Of a stretch of 64,000 bases of DNA, positions 32,567-41,179 are shown piece by piece. The notes beneath the pieces were generated by a model that saw only the letters and a list, made by a program, of their open reading frames with translations, did not search any database and was not told the DNA's origin. The translations under genes were made by a program, and so were the position numbers. Source of the DNA: Larkinella soli (GTDB taxonomy: Bacteria; Bacteroidota; Bacteroidia; Cytophagales; Spirosomataceae); assembly GCF_003703975.1 (NCBI RefSeq), contig NZ_QTJY01000001.1, positions 558,001 through 622,000 on the forward strand, written 5' to 3'. Within the stretch, counting starts at the first letter, position 1, and the number at the start of each line of letters is the position of its first letter.

Positions 32567-32899
32567 ATGCCATCACTGCTTTCCACCTCCCTCGGCCGGT
32601 TTCGTCTGGTCGCCGTTCTCGAAGGGATCTCTTACCTTGTTCTGCTGGGCATCGCCATGCCGCTGAAGTATCTGGCCGGATGGCCGCAGGCCGTCAAAGT
32701 GGTCGGCTGGGCACACGGGGTGCTGTTCGTGGCCTACCTTGTAACCCTCCTGGCCGTCTGGGTCGGCCGGCGCTGGTCGTTCGGTCGGGTGGTCGTGGCT
32801 TTTTTGGCTTCGCTGATTCCGTTCGGGACGTTCTGGCTGGATCGGAAACTGAAACAGGAAGAGCAGGCGGAAACGGAAAACAAATCGCCGGTTCATTGA
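32567..32899 (+). CDS. DUF3817 domain small membrane protein
   Basis: A 110-residue inner-membrane protein with three hydrophobic segments (about residues 12-30, 45-67 and 74-92). The GRFRLVAVLEGISYLVLLGIAMPLKY opening and a GWAHGVLFVAYL block match DUF3817, found at the N-terminus of some transporters or alone. Function is unknown. The C-terminus is hydrophilic (KLKQEEQAETENK). Its last 7 bases overlap the end of the convergent DUF6090 gene. Confidence 0.8.
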   Translation: MPSLLSTSLGRFRLVAVLEGISYLVLLGIAMPLKYLAGWPQAVKVVGWAHGVLFVAYLVTLLAVWVGRRWSFGRVVVAFLASLIPFGTFWLDRKLKQEEQAETENKSPVH

Positions 32900-33633
32900 A
32901 TCTGGTTTCTGATCCGGCCCAGAATGATTCTGGCCTGCTTCAGGGCCCGTTCGTAGTTACCCAATAATTCCTGCCGGTTGCTCCGGCGCAGGAACAGCAT
33001 ATTTCTGAACTCCCGGCTGGAAGACAGACCTGCATCGAAGCCCGATCCGTTTCCAGTGAGCGGTATTTGCCGAATGAGAAACGGACCGATGATTTCCGTG
33101 ATGGCATCCAGCTCCGCATTTTCAACCAGCACGTTGGATTCGTAGTTTTTATAATAGTCAAACAAGGCCCGTTTCAGGGGCATGCTGGACAATTGCTGCA
33201 TATTTCCGGTGCTGGTCAGGTCCAGGAACGTGGCATTTTCGGAAATGAACCGGGGCCGTTTCATCACAAACCGGACGTCATCGACAAAGGAAGTGCGATC
33301 CGGGCCCGGTGAGACCGTCGGGCCGGAAAGCCGGTCGAGCCGGGTCAGAACCTGCCGGGTTTCGGCTATCACCTCCTGTAACTGGTCAATGTCGGCGGTC
33401 AGGTCGCTGGCCAGTCCTTTCAGATAGGCCTGTTCGCTTTCTTTCTTCCGCTGGTTGTCCCGCCATTCATCCAGCACGAACGAAATGGTAATACTGAAGA
33501 TGATCACCAGGATTTCGATCACGTACTCCGGCCATTTTTCCTTCAGCAACCGCATCAGTTTCCCGTCCCGCTCGAATGATTCCGGCCGTTTTTCCCGATC
33601 ATTAAATTTTTGTGATTCGTTCGTCGTATCCAT
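32893..33633 (-). CDS. DUF6090 family membrane-anchored protein
   Basis: A 246-residue protein with one membrane segment near residues 37-54 (YVIEILVIIFSITISFVLDEW), preceded by a basic cytoplasmic tail. The EILVIIFSITISF stretch and the following helical domain with MKRPRFISENATFLDLTSTGNM fit the DUF6090 family, common in Bacteroidota and without a known role. The remaining 190 residues are predicted helical and face the periplasm. The gene stands alone on the minus strand. Confidence 0.75.
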   Translation of the reverse strand: MDTTNESQKFNDREKRPESFERDGKLMRLLKEKWPEYVIEILVIIFSITISFVLDEWRDNQRKKESEQAYLKGLASDLTADIDQLQEVIAETRQVLTRLDRLSGPTVSPGPDRTSFVDDVRFVMKRPRFISENATFLDLTSTGNMQQLSSMPLKRALFDYYKNYESNVLVENAELDAITEIIGPFLIRQIPLTGNGSGFDAGLSSSREFRNMLFLRRSNRQELLGNYERALKQARIILGRIRNQIQ

Positions 33634-33772
33634 TAATCCTGATTGTCAGGGCGAAGCAAAAAAATGTTTAAAAGCCGGTAAGTCTACCGAATTTCGGTCA
33701 TTTGCCAAAGAGTCGTTTTGTGTATATTGCCCTTCGAACAGACCGACTACTAAACGTGCTGAAAGGAAGAAG

Positions 33773-34696
33773 ATGAACCAGAAATACCGTACCCTCTTTC
33801 CCATTGCCTTTTCCATCCTAACGACCGCTACGGTCCTCTCCTGCTCTCAATCGAAGGGCACCGAAAAAACCGCCGAATCTGAAGCGAAAACCGAAGCCAC
33901 GGCGAAAGCCGTCCCGGTTTCATCGGAGAGCGCACCCGCTACCGCACCCGACCCGGCCGACATCCCGGCGTCCCGGATCGCCGACGCGGCCACCATCCTC
34001 AGCCGGAAGCAGGTGCCGATTCTGTGTTACCACCAGGTTCGGGAGTGGCGGCCGAAGGACTCGGAAAACGCCCGCAGCTACATCATGCCGGTGCAGGTGT
34101 TCAAGGACCAGATTAAGATGCTGGCCGACAGCGGCTACCATTCCATCTCCCCGGACCAGTTGTATGCCTACCTGACTACCGGCGCGGCCTTACCGCCCAA
34201 ACCGGTCATGCTGACGTTCGACGACGGCGACCTGGAGCAGTACGAACTGGCGGCCCCCCTGCTGGAAAAGCACGGCTTTAAAGGCGTTTTCTTCATCATG
34301 ACTGCTTCCATCGGCCGCCGTGGGTACCAGCATTACATGGACAAACAGCAGATCAAGGACCTGGCCGACCGGGGCCATACCATCGGCTGCCATACCTGGG
34401 ACCATCATAACGTGAAGAAATACCAGGGCGAAGACTGGAAGACGCAGATCGAGGAACCAACCAAAAAACTCGAAACCATCACCGGCAAACCTATCCGGCA
34501 TTTCGCTTATCCCTTCGGCCTCTGGAACCACGAAGCCACCGTCGAGCTGAAAAAACGCGGGTATCTGTCGGCGTTCCAGCTTGCGGAGAAAAAGCGGGAT
34601 GAAGAAAACCCGCTTTTAAGTGTCCGCCGGATCATCGCCAGCGGCTACTGGTCTCCGCGGACGCTTCATAACAATATGCAGAACAGCTTTAAGTAG
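33773..34696 (+). CDS. Polysaccharide deacetylase lipoprotein (NodB domain)
   Basis: A 307-residue lipoprotein. A signal peptide ends at the lipobox VLSC (Cys near residue 20), followed by a Lys/Glu/Ala-rich linker of about 60 residues. The NodB domain carries the metal-binding Asp in TFDDGD and His pair in HTWDHH, plus YPFGLWNHEATVELKKRGY. It probably removes acetyl groups from a cell-surface or peptidoglycan polymer. The start at 33773 was chosen because it gives the signal peptide; 106 codons upstream are open but have no such feature. The stop codon lies inside a two-way terminator hairpin. Confidence 0.9.
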   Translation: MNQKYRTLFPIAFSILTTATVLSCSQSKGTEKTAESEAKTEATAKAVPVSSESAPATAPDPADIPASRIADAATILSRKQVPILCYHQVREWRPKDSENARSYIMPVQVFKDQIKMLADSGYHSISPDQLYAYLTTGAALPPKPVMLTFDDGDLEQYELAAPLLEKHGFKGVFFIMTASIGRRGYQHYMDKQQIKDLADRGHTIGCHTWDHHNVKKYQGEDWKTQIEEPTKKLETITGKPIRHFAYPFGLWNHEATVELKKRGYLSAFQLAEKKRDEENPLLSVRRIIASGYWSPRTLHNNMQNSFK

Positions 34697-34716
34697 CGGT
34701 CAAACGACCGCTACTT
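34691..34716. terminator. 11-bp hairpin spanning two convergent stop codons
   Basis: Arms 34691-34701 and 34706-34716 pair perfectly around AAAC. The left arm contains the deacetylase stop codon and the right arm is in the coding end of the aldo/keto reductase, so both genes share one hairpin. CTTCTTCC follows on the plus strand, a weak T-run. Confidence 0.65.
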
Positions 34717-35692
34717 CTTCCAGTTGCCGGTTGATAAACGCAATTTCGTCGGCCGACAGCTTCACCTCGATGGCTTTGGCGTTCTGAACCGCCTGGTCGG
34801 TGTTGCGGGCGCCCACGAGCGCCACCGTGATGCCCGGCTGCTCGATGGTCCAGCGAATGACCAGCTGTCCGAGCGTGGCGTTCTTTTCTTCCGCCAGCGG
34901 TCTGATCTTTTCCAGAAAAGTGTTGACCCCGACGATATTTTCCGGTTTGAACGCCTTGTAATTGGCCCGGTGATCGCCTTCGGCAAACTGATGGCCGGGT
35001 TTGATCTTGCCCGTGAGCAGGCCCCGCTCCAGCGGACTGTAGGCCAGTATGGCTTTCCTGTTTTCGAGGCAATAGGGAACCACCTCCTCCTCGATGTCCC
35101 GCTTCACCATGCTGTAAGGCACCTGGTTGGAGGCCAGCTTCAGCCCTTTTTCAGCCTCACGCATCTGCGAAATGTCATAATTGCAGACGCCGGCCTGCAG
35201 AACTTTTCCCTGCTCGATCAGCCGCTGAACGGCTTCCATGGTTTCAGAAATCGGGGTGGTGACGTCGGGCCAGTGAATCTGGTAGAGGTCGATATAATCG
35301 GTTCCCAGGCGCCGGAGGCTGTCCTCGCACTCCTGGATAATGCTTTCTTTTCCGGCGTATTTATAAATGTCGATGGGGTTGCCGTCGTTATCCCGGGAAT
35401 GAAAGGCCAGCGTTCCTTTGGTCTGGTTCCAGCGCATCCCGTATTTGGTTAGAAGCTGAACCTTGTCACGAGGCAGCCCTTTGATGGCTTCCCCTACAAT
35501 CTCCTCGCTGGTTCCCTGTCCGTAGACCGGGGCGGTATCGATCGAGGTCACTCCCAGATCATACGACGCCCGGATGGCTCCGACGGATTCTTTTCGCTCC
35601 GTTCCACCCCACATCCAGCCCCCGGCCGCCCAGGCACCAAAGGTTATAACCGATACTTTAAGGTCAGTTTCACCCAAATTTCTGAATTCCAT
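34700..35692 (-). CDS. Aldo/keto reductase
   Basis: A 330-residue cytoplasmic NADPH-dependent (beta/alpha)8-barrel enzyme that reduces aldehydes or ketones. The catalytic tetrad Asp52, Tyr57 (DTAPVYGQG), Lys83 (LLTKYG) and His140 (YQIHWPD) is complete. GTDYIDLYQIHWPD and VGARNTDQAVQNA give the NADPH-binding C-terminal loop. The real start is the Met at 35692 (MEFRNLGETDLKVS); 75 upstream codons are open but carry none of the fold. A near-consensus promoter is at 35726-35754. The substrate is unknown. Confidence 0.93.
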   Translation of the reverse strand: MEFRNLGETDLKVSVITFGAWAAGGWMWGGTERKESVGAIRASYDLGVTSIDTAPVYGQGTSEEIVGEAIKGLPRDKVQLLTKYGMRWNQTKGTLAFHSRDNDGNPIDIYKYAGKESIIQECEDSLRRLGTDYIDLYQIHWPDVTTPISETMEAVQRLIEQGKVLQAGVCNYDISQMREAEKGLKLASNQVPYSMVKRDIEEEVVPYCLENRKAILAYSPLERGLLTGKIKPGHQFAEGDHRANYKAFKPENIVGVNTFLEKIRPLAEEKNATLGQLVIRWTIEQPGITVALVGARNTDQAVQNAKAIEVKLSADEIAFINRQLEEVAVV

Positions 35693-35725
35693 ATCCGCAG
35701 AAGTTAGAGGTTGTATTTTCGGCTG

Positions 35726-35754
35726 CAAAGTAAGGCAATAACCCGGATTGCAAA
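35726..35754 (-). promoter_or_regulatory. Promoter of the aldo/keto reductase
   Basis: On the minus strand TTTG (35751-35754), a 17-nt spacer and TTACTTTG (35726-35733), one base from consensus. It supports the start at 35692 rather than the longer frame. Confidence 0.5.
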
Positions 35755-35826
35755 ACTTCGGGCGGAGCTTACAGGACCGCCAATCGGAAAAATGAGCATC
35801 TGGACGAAAAGGAGCCATGCCTCTGC

Positions 35827-36744
35827 TCAGGCATCCAGCTCCGGGCTTCTCCCCTGCAACCCACCGGTATGCACCGCCACCACCGTGGCTCCGGCTGGAA
35901 AAAAGCCTTTCGGGCAAAGATCGAAGAGAGCGACCATCATTTTCCCGGTATACACCTGATCGAACCGGACACCGGTGCGGGCTTCGACATCACGGATGGC
36001 CTGGATCAACGCCGGAGTGGTTTTCGCATACCCGCCGAAATGAGCATCGAGAATTTGAGAAGGCGCTTTAAAGCTGGTTCCCGGCAAGTCCGACGATAGT
36101 CTTTCGATACAATCAGGGGCAAGCCCTTTCAGGACCGCAAACCCGATGACCCGGGTTTCGGTGGTAGCCGAAGCGAGGAGGCCGGCAGCGGTGCCGCCCG
36201 TGCCGACCGGACAGCAGACGAAGTCGGGAGGGCGGCCCAGTTGCTGGGTGATCTCCGGCAGGATTTCAGCGGTTCCACGGACGGCCAGGGCATTGGTTCC
36301 TCCTTCCGGAATTTCATAAAATGGCCCAAACCGGTGGCGCAGGCTTTGCCGGAAAGCCGCATCGGTTTGGTTCCGGAACTGGGTGCGGGAAATGAAGTGA
36401 AGGTGCATGCCCTGTTCACGGGCGAAAGCCAGGGTCGGTGTTTCCCGCTCCCCGTAGTCTTCCCCCCGGATGATGCCGATGGTGGAAAAACCGAAGGTCC
36501 TGCCGGCCGCAGCTACCGCATAGATATGATTGGAGAAGGCACCGCCAAAGGTCAGCAGGGTATCCTGTCCGGTACGACGGGCTTCCAGCAGGTTGTATTT
36601 CAGCTTCCGCCATTTATTTCCGGAAACGAGCGGATGCAGTTCATCGTCCCGTTTCAGGAAAAGGCGGATGTAAACGGGTTCCGGGAATGGGTCCGGAAGC
36701 GGTTGCAGACGCGAAAAAGGGGCCTCGCCGAAAAACCGCTCCAC
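35827..36744 (-). CDS. ACC deaminase / D-cysteine desulfhydrase family PLP enzyme
   Basis: A 305-residue fold-type II PLP enzyme. The PLP lysine lies in the SGNKWRKLKY stretch (residues 41-50), GGAFSNHIYAVAAAG forms a phosphate or substrate loop, and GTGGTAAGLL is the PLP phosphate cup. The family includes 1-aminocyclopropane-1-carboxylate deaminase and D-cysteine desulfhydrase; deciding residues cannot be assigned by eye, so the substrate stays open. It is eight bases downstream of a lipoprotein gene on the same strand and probably shares its transcript. Confidence 0.88.
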   Translation of the reverse strand: MERFFGEAPFSRLQPLPDPFPEPVYIRLFLKRDDELHPLVSGNKWRKLKYNLLEARRTGQDTLLTFGGAFSNHIYAVAAAGRTFGFSTIGIIRGEDYGERETPTLAFAREQGMHLHFISRTQFRNQTDAAFRQSLRHRFGPFYEIPEGGTNALAVRGTAEILPEITQQLGRPPDFVCCPVGTGGTAAGLLASATTETRVIGFAVLKGLAPDCIERLSSDLPGTSFKAPSQILDAHFGGYAKTTPALIQAIRDVEARTGVRFDQVYTGKMMVALFDLCPKGFFPAGATVVAVHTGGLQGRSPELDA

Positions 36745-36752
36745 CGAAACCG

Positions 36753-37187
36753 CTATTGCTTTTTGGCGTAAACCGCTCCGTTGTAACCGTCGGGGCCTTT
36801 GATGCTGTAATGCAGCACCAGCACCTCATCCTGTTTTTCAGCCTCACCGGAGAGCGTCTGCTCGCTTCCGAAAGGGCCTTTGATTCCCTGGGCCGGGATG
36901 ATGAGTTTTTTGCCGTTCAGGTATCCCAGGATGGGAGTTTTTACGACGTTGGCCAGATTATCGATAATGTAACCATCCGCATGTTCCGGATTTTTCCGAA
37001 GGGTGATCACATAATTATCTTTGGGGTTCGGTTCTTCCACTTTATACGTACCCTCGATGGAATAAGCCGGCCGGGCAATTTCAGCCGGTTCACAGGCACT
37101 TAAGATCAGTAAGGATAAAAAAAACGCACCGGAACCCGTCCAGGCAAACCAGAAAGGCCGCCGGGCGGCTGAAAAGGCAGTTTTCAT
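36753..37187 (-). CDS. Hypothetical lipoprotein
   Basis: A 144-residue protein that I do not recognise. A signal peptide with a long basic N-region is followed by the lipobox LSAC (Cys near residue 32), so it is likely anchored to a membrane. The mature part is beta-rich, with SIEGTYKVEEPNPKDNYVITL suggesting a lipocalin- or META-like fold. The PLP enzyme gene follows after eight bases, so the two are probably co-transcribed; no functional link is evident. Confidence 0.7.
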   Translation of the reverse strand: MKTAFSAARRPFWFAWTGSGAFFLSLLILSACEPAEIARPAYSIEGTYKVEEPNPKDNYVITLRKNPEHADGYIIDNLANVVKTPILGYLNGKKLIIPAQGIKGPFGSEQTLSGEAEKQDEVLVLHYSIKGPDGYNGAVYAKKQ

Positions 37188-37302
37188 TGAAGAGGTGTGA
37201 ATGCTTGATTTAAAGTCGTTTATATGAAATGCAAAAATAAGAAGTTCTTTTACTTTTTTGACAAAAAACCGTTACCGTTTACTAAAACGACCGGTTTATT
37301 GG

Positions 37303-37310
37303 TACTTTTG
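37303..37310 (+). promoter_or_regulatory. -7 promoter element of the RluD-type gene
   Basis: TACTTTTG matches TAnnTTTG. A start point 4-7 nt further on would be at 37314-37317, essentially the ATG at 37315, so the message may be leaderless. A weak GTTT -33 element lies at 37277-37280. Confidence 0.45.
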
Positions 37311-37314
37311 CAAG

Positions 37315-38379
37315 ATGTTACAAGATTACGCAAATGGCCCCAAAGGTGAGGAATTGGCCGGAATCGACCCGGAAGAGGAGGAATTGTACGAACATTACCG
37401 GATCGTCGCCGACCGTGGTCAGAACCTGATGCGCATCGACCGGTTCCTGGTGGACCGCATTCAGAACGCTACCCGAACCAGAATCCAGAACGCCATCGAC
37501 ACGGAATCGGTCAAAGTCAACAACCGTGGCGTCAAGGCGAGTTATAAAATTAAACCGCTGGACGTGGTGACGGTTTCCCTGCCGCATCCGCCCCGGGAAA
37601 CCACCCTCCTACCGGAGAACATTCCCCTGAATATCATTTTTGAGGACGACGATCTGCTGGTGCTGAACAAGCCGGCCGGCATGGTCGTACACCCTGCCTA
37701 CAGCAACTGGACCGGAACCGTCGTGAACGCCCTCGTGTATCATTTCCAGAACCTTCCGACCTCCCGGAATGGGGAAGCACGGCCGGGCCTGGTCCACCGG
37801 ATCGACAAGGACACGTCGGGTTTGATGGTCATCGCGAAATCGGAATATGCGATGACGCATCTGGCGCGTCAGTTCTTCGAGCATACCATTGAACGCACCT
37901 ACTACGCCCTGGTCTGGGGAGAGCCCAAAGAACCGGAAGGAATCATTACCGGACACGTTGGCCGGAGCCTGCGGGATCGCAAGGTGCAGGCGGTTTTTCC
38001 GGACGGCAGCCAGGGCAAGCACGCCGTCACCCATTACCAGGTGCTGAAGCCGCTGCACTACGTTTCGCTGGTCCGATGTAATCTGGAAACCGGCCGGACC
38101 CACCAGATCCGGGTGCACATGCAGTATCTCGGCCATCCGCTGTTCGGTGATGCCACCTATGGGGGCGACCGGATTCTTCGCGGCAATCCCAACGGTTCCT
38201 ATAAAGCCTTCGTCCAGAACTGCTTTGCCCTGCTGCCCCGGCAGGCCCTCCACGCCAAATCACTGGGTTTTACGCACCCCCGGACCCGGGAATGGCTCCA
38301 GTTCGACTCCGACCTGCCGGACGACATGAACACAGTACTTGAAAAGTGGGAGAAGTACTCTGAACACATACGATCCTGA
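37315..38379 (+). CDS. RluD-type pseudouridine synthase (RluA family)
   Basis: A 354-residue enzyme that converts uridines in 23S rRNA to pseudouridine. An acidic N-terminus (EEEELYEHYRI) leads into an S4-like RNA-binding domain (LMRIDRFLVDRIQNATRTRIQNAID). The catalytic motif HRIDKDTSGL contains nucleophile Asp164, and LETGRTHQIRVHM and GHPLFGD are conserved. Helix 69 positions 1911/1915/1917 are the usual RluD targets; this assignment is by subfamily resemblance. The ATG at 37315 lies only 5 bases after the predicted -7 element, so a leaderless message is possible. A GNAT gene follows 26 bases downstream. Confidence 0.93.
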   Translation: MLQDYANGPKGEELAGIDPEEEELYEHYRIVADRGQNLMRIDRFLVDRIQNATRTRIQNAIDTESVKVNNRGVKASYKIKPLDVVTVSLPHPPRETTLLPENIPLNIIFEDDDLLVLNKPAGMVVHPAYSNWTGTVVNALVYHFQNLPTSRNGEARPGLVHRIDKDTSGLMVIAKSEYAMTHLARQFFEHTIERTYYALVWGEPKEPEGIITGHVGRSLRDRKVQAVFPDGSQGKHAVTHYQVLKPLHYVSLVRCNLETGRTHQIRVHMQYLGHPLFGDATYGGDRILRGNPNGSYKAFVQNCFALLPRQALHAKSLGFTHPRTREWLQFDSDLPDDMNTVLEKWEKYSEHIRS

Positions 38380-38405
38380 AGTTTACCATCCTTCTAATTC
38401 TGTTT

Positions 38406-38849
38406 ATGCATATCAGAAAAGGCGTGCCTGCCGATGTCCCCCAATTGTTCGAACTGGTTCGCGAACTGGCCCTGTATGAAAAAGCCCCCCACGAAGTAAC
38501 CAATACTCCGGAACAGATGCTGATCGACGGGTTTGGGGAACAACCTCTCTTCGGCGTCCTGGTGGCGGAAGTGGAAAACAAGATCGTCGGCATGTCGTTA
38601 TATTATTTCCGGTATTCGACCTGGAAGGGAAAGCGGCTTTATCTGGAAGATATTATCGTCAATGAAACCTATCGGGGAAAAGGGCTGGGAAAGGCGCTCT
38701 TCGAGGCCACGATCGCCGAAGCGCAGCAGACCCGATGCACGGGAATGATGTGGCAGGTCCTGGACTGGAACGAGCCGGCCGTGAATTTTTACAAACAGTT
38801 CGGTACCCGGTTCGACACGGAATGGTGGAACTGTCATCTGGACTTCTGA
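38406..38849 (+). CDS. GNAT N-acetyltransferase, SSAT-like
   Basis: A 147-residue acetyltransferase. The acetyl-CoA loop is RGKGLGKAL. The blocks ALYEKAPHEV, YYFRYSTWKGKRLYLEDIIV, NEPAVNFYKQFG and WW near the C-terminus follow spermidine/spermine N1-acetyltransferase, so polyamines or diamines are likely substrates. This agrees with the polyamine-type dehydrogenase at 1923-3131, but the genes are far apart. It is 26 bases downstream of the pseudouridine synthase and probably co-transcribed. Confidence 0.85.
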   Translation: MHIRKGVPADVPQLFELVRELALYEKAPHEVTNTPEQMLIDGFGEQPLFGVLVAEVENKIVGMSLYYFRYSTWKGKRLYLEDIIVNETYRGKGLGKALFEATIAEAQQTRCTGMMWQVLDWNEPAVNFYKQFGTRFDTEWWNCHLDF

Positions 38850-38942
38850 AGAGCGGTTACCGAACTAATCGACCAAAATCTGTAACTTCGCACCGTTCGT
38901 TTTCGCCCCGGGATTCCGGTGCGGACGCATCATTCGCATACA

Positions 38943-41141
38943 ATGCAGATCAACACCAAACGAGTTCTGATCATTTCCGGCTGGGTTTTACTGGTATTGC
39001 TGACGATAGGTGCCATCGGAGCCGGAATTGCTTATAACAAACGTGAAGCGCTTTTGCAGCAGGGGCTGAAACGGGCCGTTCAAAAAGCCAAACGGGATTA
39101 CAACCTCAACGTTACCGTAGCCTCCGCCCGTTTTACCGGGCTTTCCACCGTCGACTTTTCGGGAATTACCGTCGTACCGGAAGGCCGCGACAGTTTATTA
39201 CGACTCTCCAGAGCCGAGGTTGGCGTCAGTCTGTGGCCTCTCCTGTTCGGTCGGGTTTCGCTGGCCAGTCTCAATCTCCAGAACGGCCTGGCCCACATCG
39301 TCCGCCGGGACAGCACCACCAACATCGATTTCCTGATCAAAAGCCGGCAAAAGGATTCGACTGGTACGGCCGTCGCCGAAACCGAAAACCGCCGGGCCGA
39401 TCTGTCGGACGTGGCCGAAAAACTGGTAGATAACCTGCTGTCGAAAATCCCGGACGATATGGACATCCGGAACCTGGAACTCCGGTTTACGGACAATAAA
39501 CAGCAGCTTCGGTTTCTGACCGAAACGGCTCTCATCGACGATGAGGAACTGACCTCCACCATCCGGGTCAACGGCAACGAATCGGTCTGGCACCTGAACG
39601 GAACGGTCGATCCGGCCGACCAGGAGGCCAACGTTTCCCTCTTTGCGGAAGGCAAACCGCTGGAACTCCCTTACATTCAGCAGCGCTTCAACCTCAAATT
39701 GCAGGTCGATACACTCCGCGCCGAACTCCGCGACATCAACAGTTCGGGTGGGGAATTCCACCTGGAAGGGCTGGGTGCCGTCCGAAACCTTCGGCTGAAC
39801 CACCCGGCCGTGGCCCTTGGGGATGTGGTGGTGGACCAGGCCGCGATGGACGCCAATCTCTTTTTCGGGGATAATTATCTGGGCGTCGACAGTTCCTCGA
39901 CCATTTATCTGGGAAAAGTCAAAGCCCGGCCGTTCCTGAAATACACCGTGGCGCCTACCAAGATCTACGACTTTCAGCTCCACACCGATTCCATGAACGC
40001 CCAGGACCTGTTCGATTCGTTTCCTCAGGGCCTCTTCGAATCGCTGGAGGGAATCAAAGTTGCCGGTACGCTGAAATATGATCTGAATCTTCATCTGGAC
40101 AGTTCCCTGCCGGATTCGGTCCAGTTCAATGCCGGCATGACGCCCAGCAACTTCCGGATTCTGCAATTCGGCAAAACGGATTTTTCGAAGGTCAATCGCT
40201 CGTTCGAGCATGAGGTGTACGAAAAGGACAAGCTGGTCCGGAAGTTCATCGTAGGGCCGGAAAACCCGAATTTCACCCCGCTGAACGCCATCTCCCGCAA
40301 CATCCGGAATGCTGTCCTGACGGCCGAAGACTACAACTTCTTTACCCACAAGGGCTTCAATGAGAAAGCCTTCCGCGTTTCCATCGCCACAAATTTCAAA
40401 ACCAAAAAATTCAAGCGCGGGGCCAGTACCATCTCGATGCAGTTCGTCAAGAACGCCTTTCTGAACCGGAATAAGACGCTTTCCCGGAAAGTGGAAGAAA
40501 TCCTGATCGTCTGGCTGATTGAAAACCAGCGCATTATCAGTAAGGAACGGATGTACGAAATCTACCTCAACTTCATCGAGTGGGGTCGTAACATCTACGG
40601 CATCGGGGAGGCTTCCCGGTATTATTTCGGCAAAAGTCCCTCCGACCTCGATATCGGCGAAAGTATCTTCCTGGCCTATGTGGTGCCTTCTCCTAAGTCG
40701 GCGATCAGTCGATTCAATCCGGACGGTACGCTGAAAATTTACCTGAGGGGCTATTTCCGGCTGATTGGCCGGATCATGGCCCGGCGGGGTCTGACGCCCT
40801 ATGATACGACGGCTTATGGTTTCTACGGCGTGCGGCTTCGGGAAGGACTTCGTCAGCAGATTGCTCCGGTGGATTCCATCGAAATCGACTCGCTGATGAT
40901 GCCCGATCAGGAAGACGGCAATGAGGATAACAGCAACGGGATCAACGATCTCTTCCGCCGGATTTTTGGCCGCGACCGATCCGAACCCGAGGTGGTCACC
41001 CCGCAGCAGGAATCCGCCGACGGAGAAGCCGTCCTGACGGATTCCCTCCCCAAAACCCGCCGGCAGCTCCGGAAGGAACGCAGGGAGCGAAAACGAAGAG
41101 AAAGGGAACAGGAAGAACAGGACGGATCCCCTGATCCCTGA
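38943..41141 (+). CDS. AsmA-like domain fused to GT51 transglycosylase
   Basis: A 732-residue inner-membrane protein. Residues 7-30 form one membrane anchor. Residues about 60-430 are beta-rich with the repeated pattern of AsmA/TamB-like domains (ARFTGLSTVDFSGI, LSRAEVGVSLWPLLFGRVSLASL). Residues about 440-600 are a peptidoglycan glycosyltransferase GT51 domain, with catalytic Glu462 in AEDYNFFTHKG, RGASTISMQFVKN, RKVEEI and ERMYEIYLNFIEWG. No transpeptidase domain follows; instead there is a charged tail (660-732). It could polymerise glycan strands while binding lipid or anchoring an envelope assembly. The Met at 38943 gives the anchor. Confidence 0.88.
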   Translation: MQINTKRVLIISGWVLLVLLTIGAIGAGIAYNKREALLQQGLKRAVQKAKRDYNLNVTVASARFTGLSTVDFSGITVVPEGRDSLLRLSRAEVGVSLWPLLFGRVSLASLNLQNGLAHIVRRDSTTNIDFLIKSRQKDSTGTAVAETENRRADLSDVAEKLVDNLLSKIPDDMDIRNLELRFTDNKQQLRFLTETALIDDEELTSTIRVNGNESVWHLNGTVDPADQEANVSLFAEGKPLELPYIQQRFNLKLQVDTLRAELRDINSSGGEFHLEGLGAVRNLRLNHPAVALGDVVVDQAAMDANLFFGDNYLGVDSSSTIYLGKVKARPFLKYTVAPTKIYDFQLHTDSMNAQDLFDSFPQGLFESLEGIKVAGTLKYDLNLHLDSSLPDSVQFNAGMTPSNFRILQFGKTDFSKVNRSFEHEVYEKDKLVRKFIVGPENPNFTPLNAISRNIRNAVLTAEDYNFFTHKGFNEKAFRVSIATNFKTKKFKRGASTISMQFVKNAFLNRNKTLSRKVEEILIVWLIENQRIISKERMYEIYLNFIEWGRNIYGIGEASRYYFGKSPSDLDIGESIFLAYVVPSPKSAISRFNPDGTLKIYLRGYFRLIGRIMARRGLTPYDTTAYGFYGVRLREGLRQQIAPVDSIEIDSLMMPDQEDGNEDNSNGINDLFRRIFGRDRSEPEVVTPQQESADGEAVLTDSLPKTRRQLRKERRERKRREREQEEQDGSPDP

Positions 41142-41143
41142 AA

Positions 41144-41179
41144 ACAAAAAGAGGAACGGCACTCCGTTCCTCTTTTTGT
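41144..41179. terminator. Two-way terminator between convergent genes
   Basis: ACAAAAAGAGGAACGG (41144-41159) and its exact complement (41164-41179) enclose a 4-nt loop. The A-rich and T-rich arm ends make it a terminator in both directions, for the AsmA-GT51 gene and for trmD, whose stop codon it touches. Confidence 0.88.

Noticed and set aside
39198-41162. Minus-strand frame of 654 codons opposite the AsmA-GT51 gene
   Set aside because: It starts inside the terminator region and has no family features; the opposite strand encodes an intact GT51 domain.
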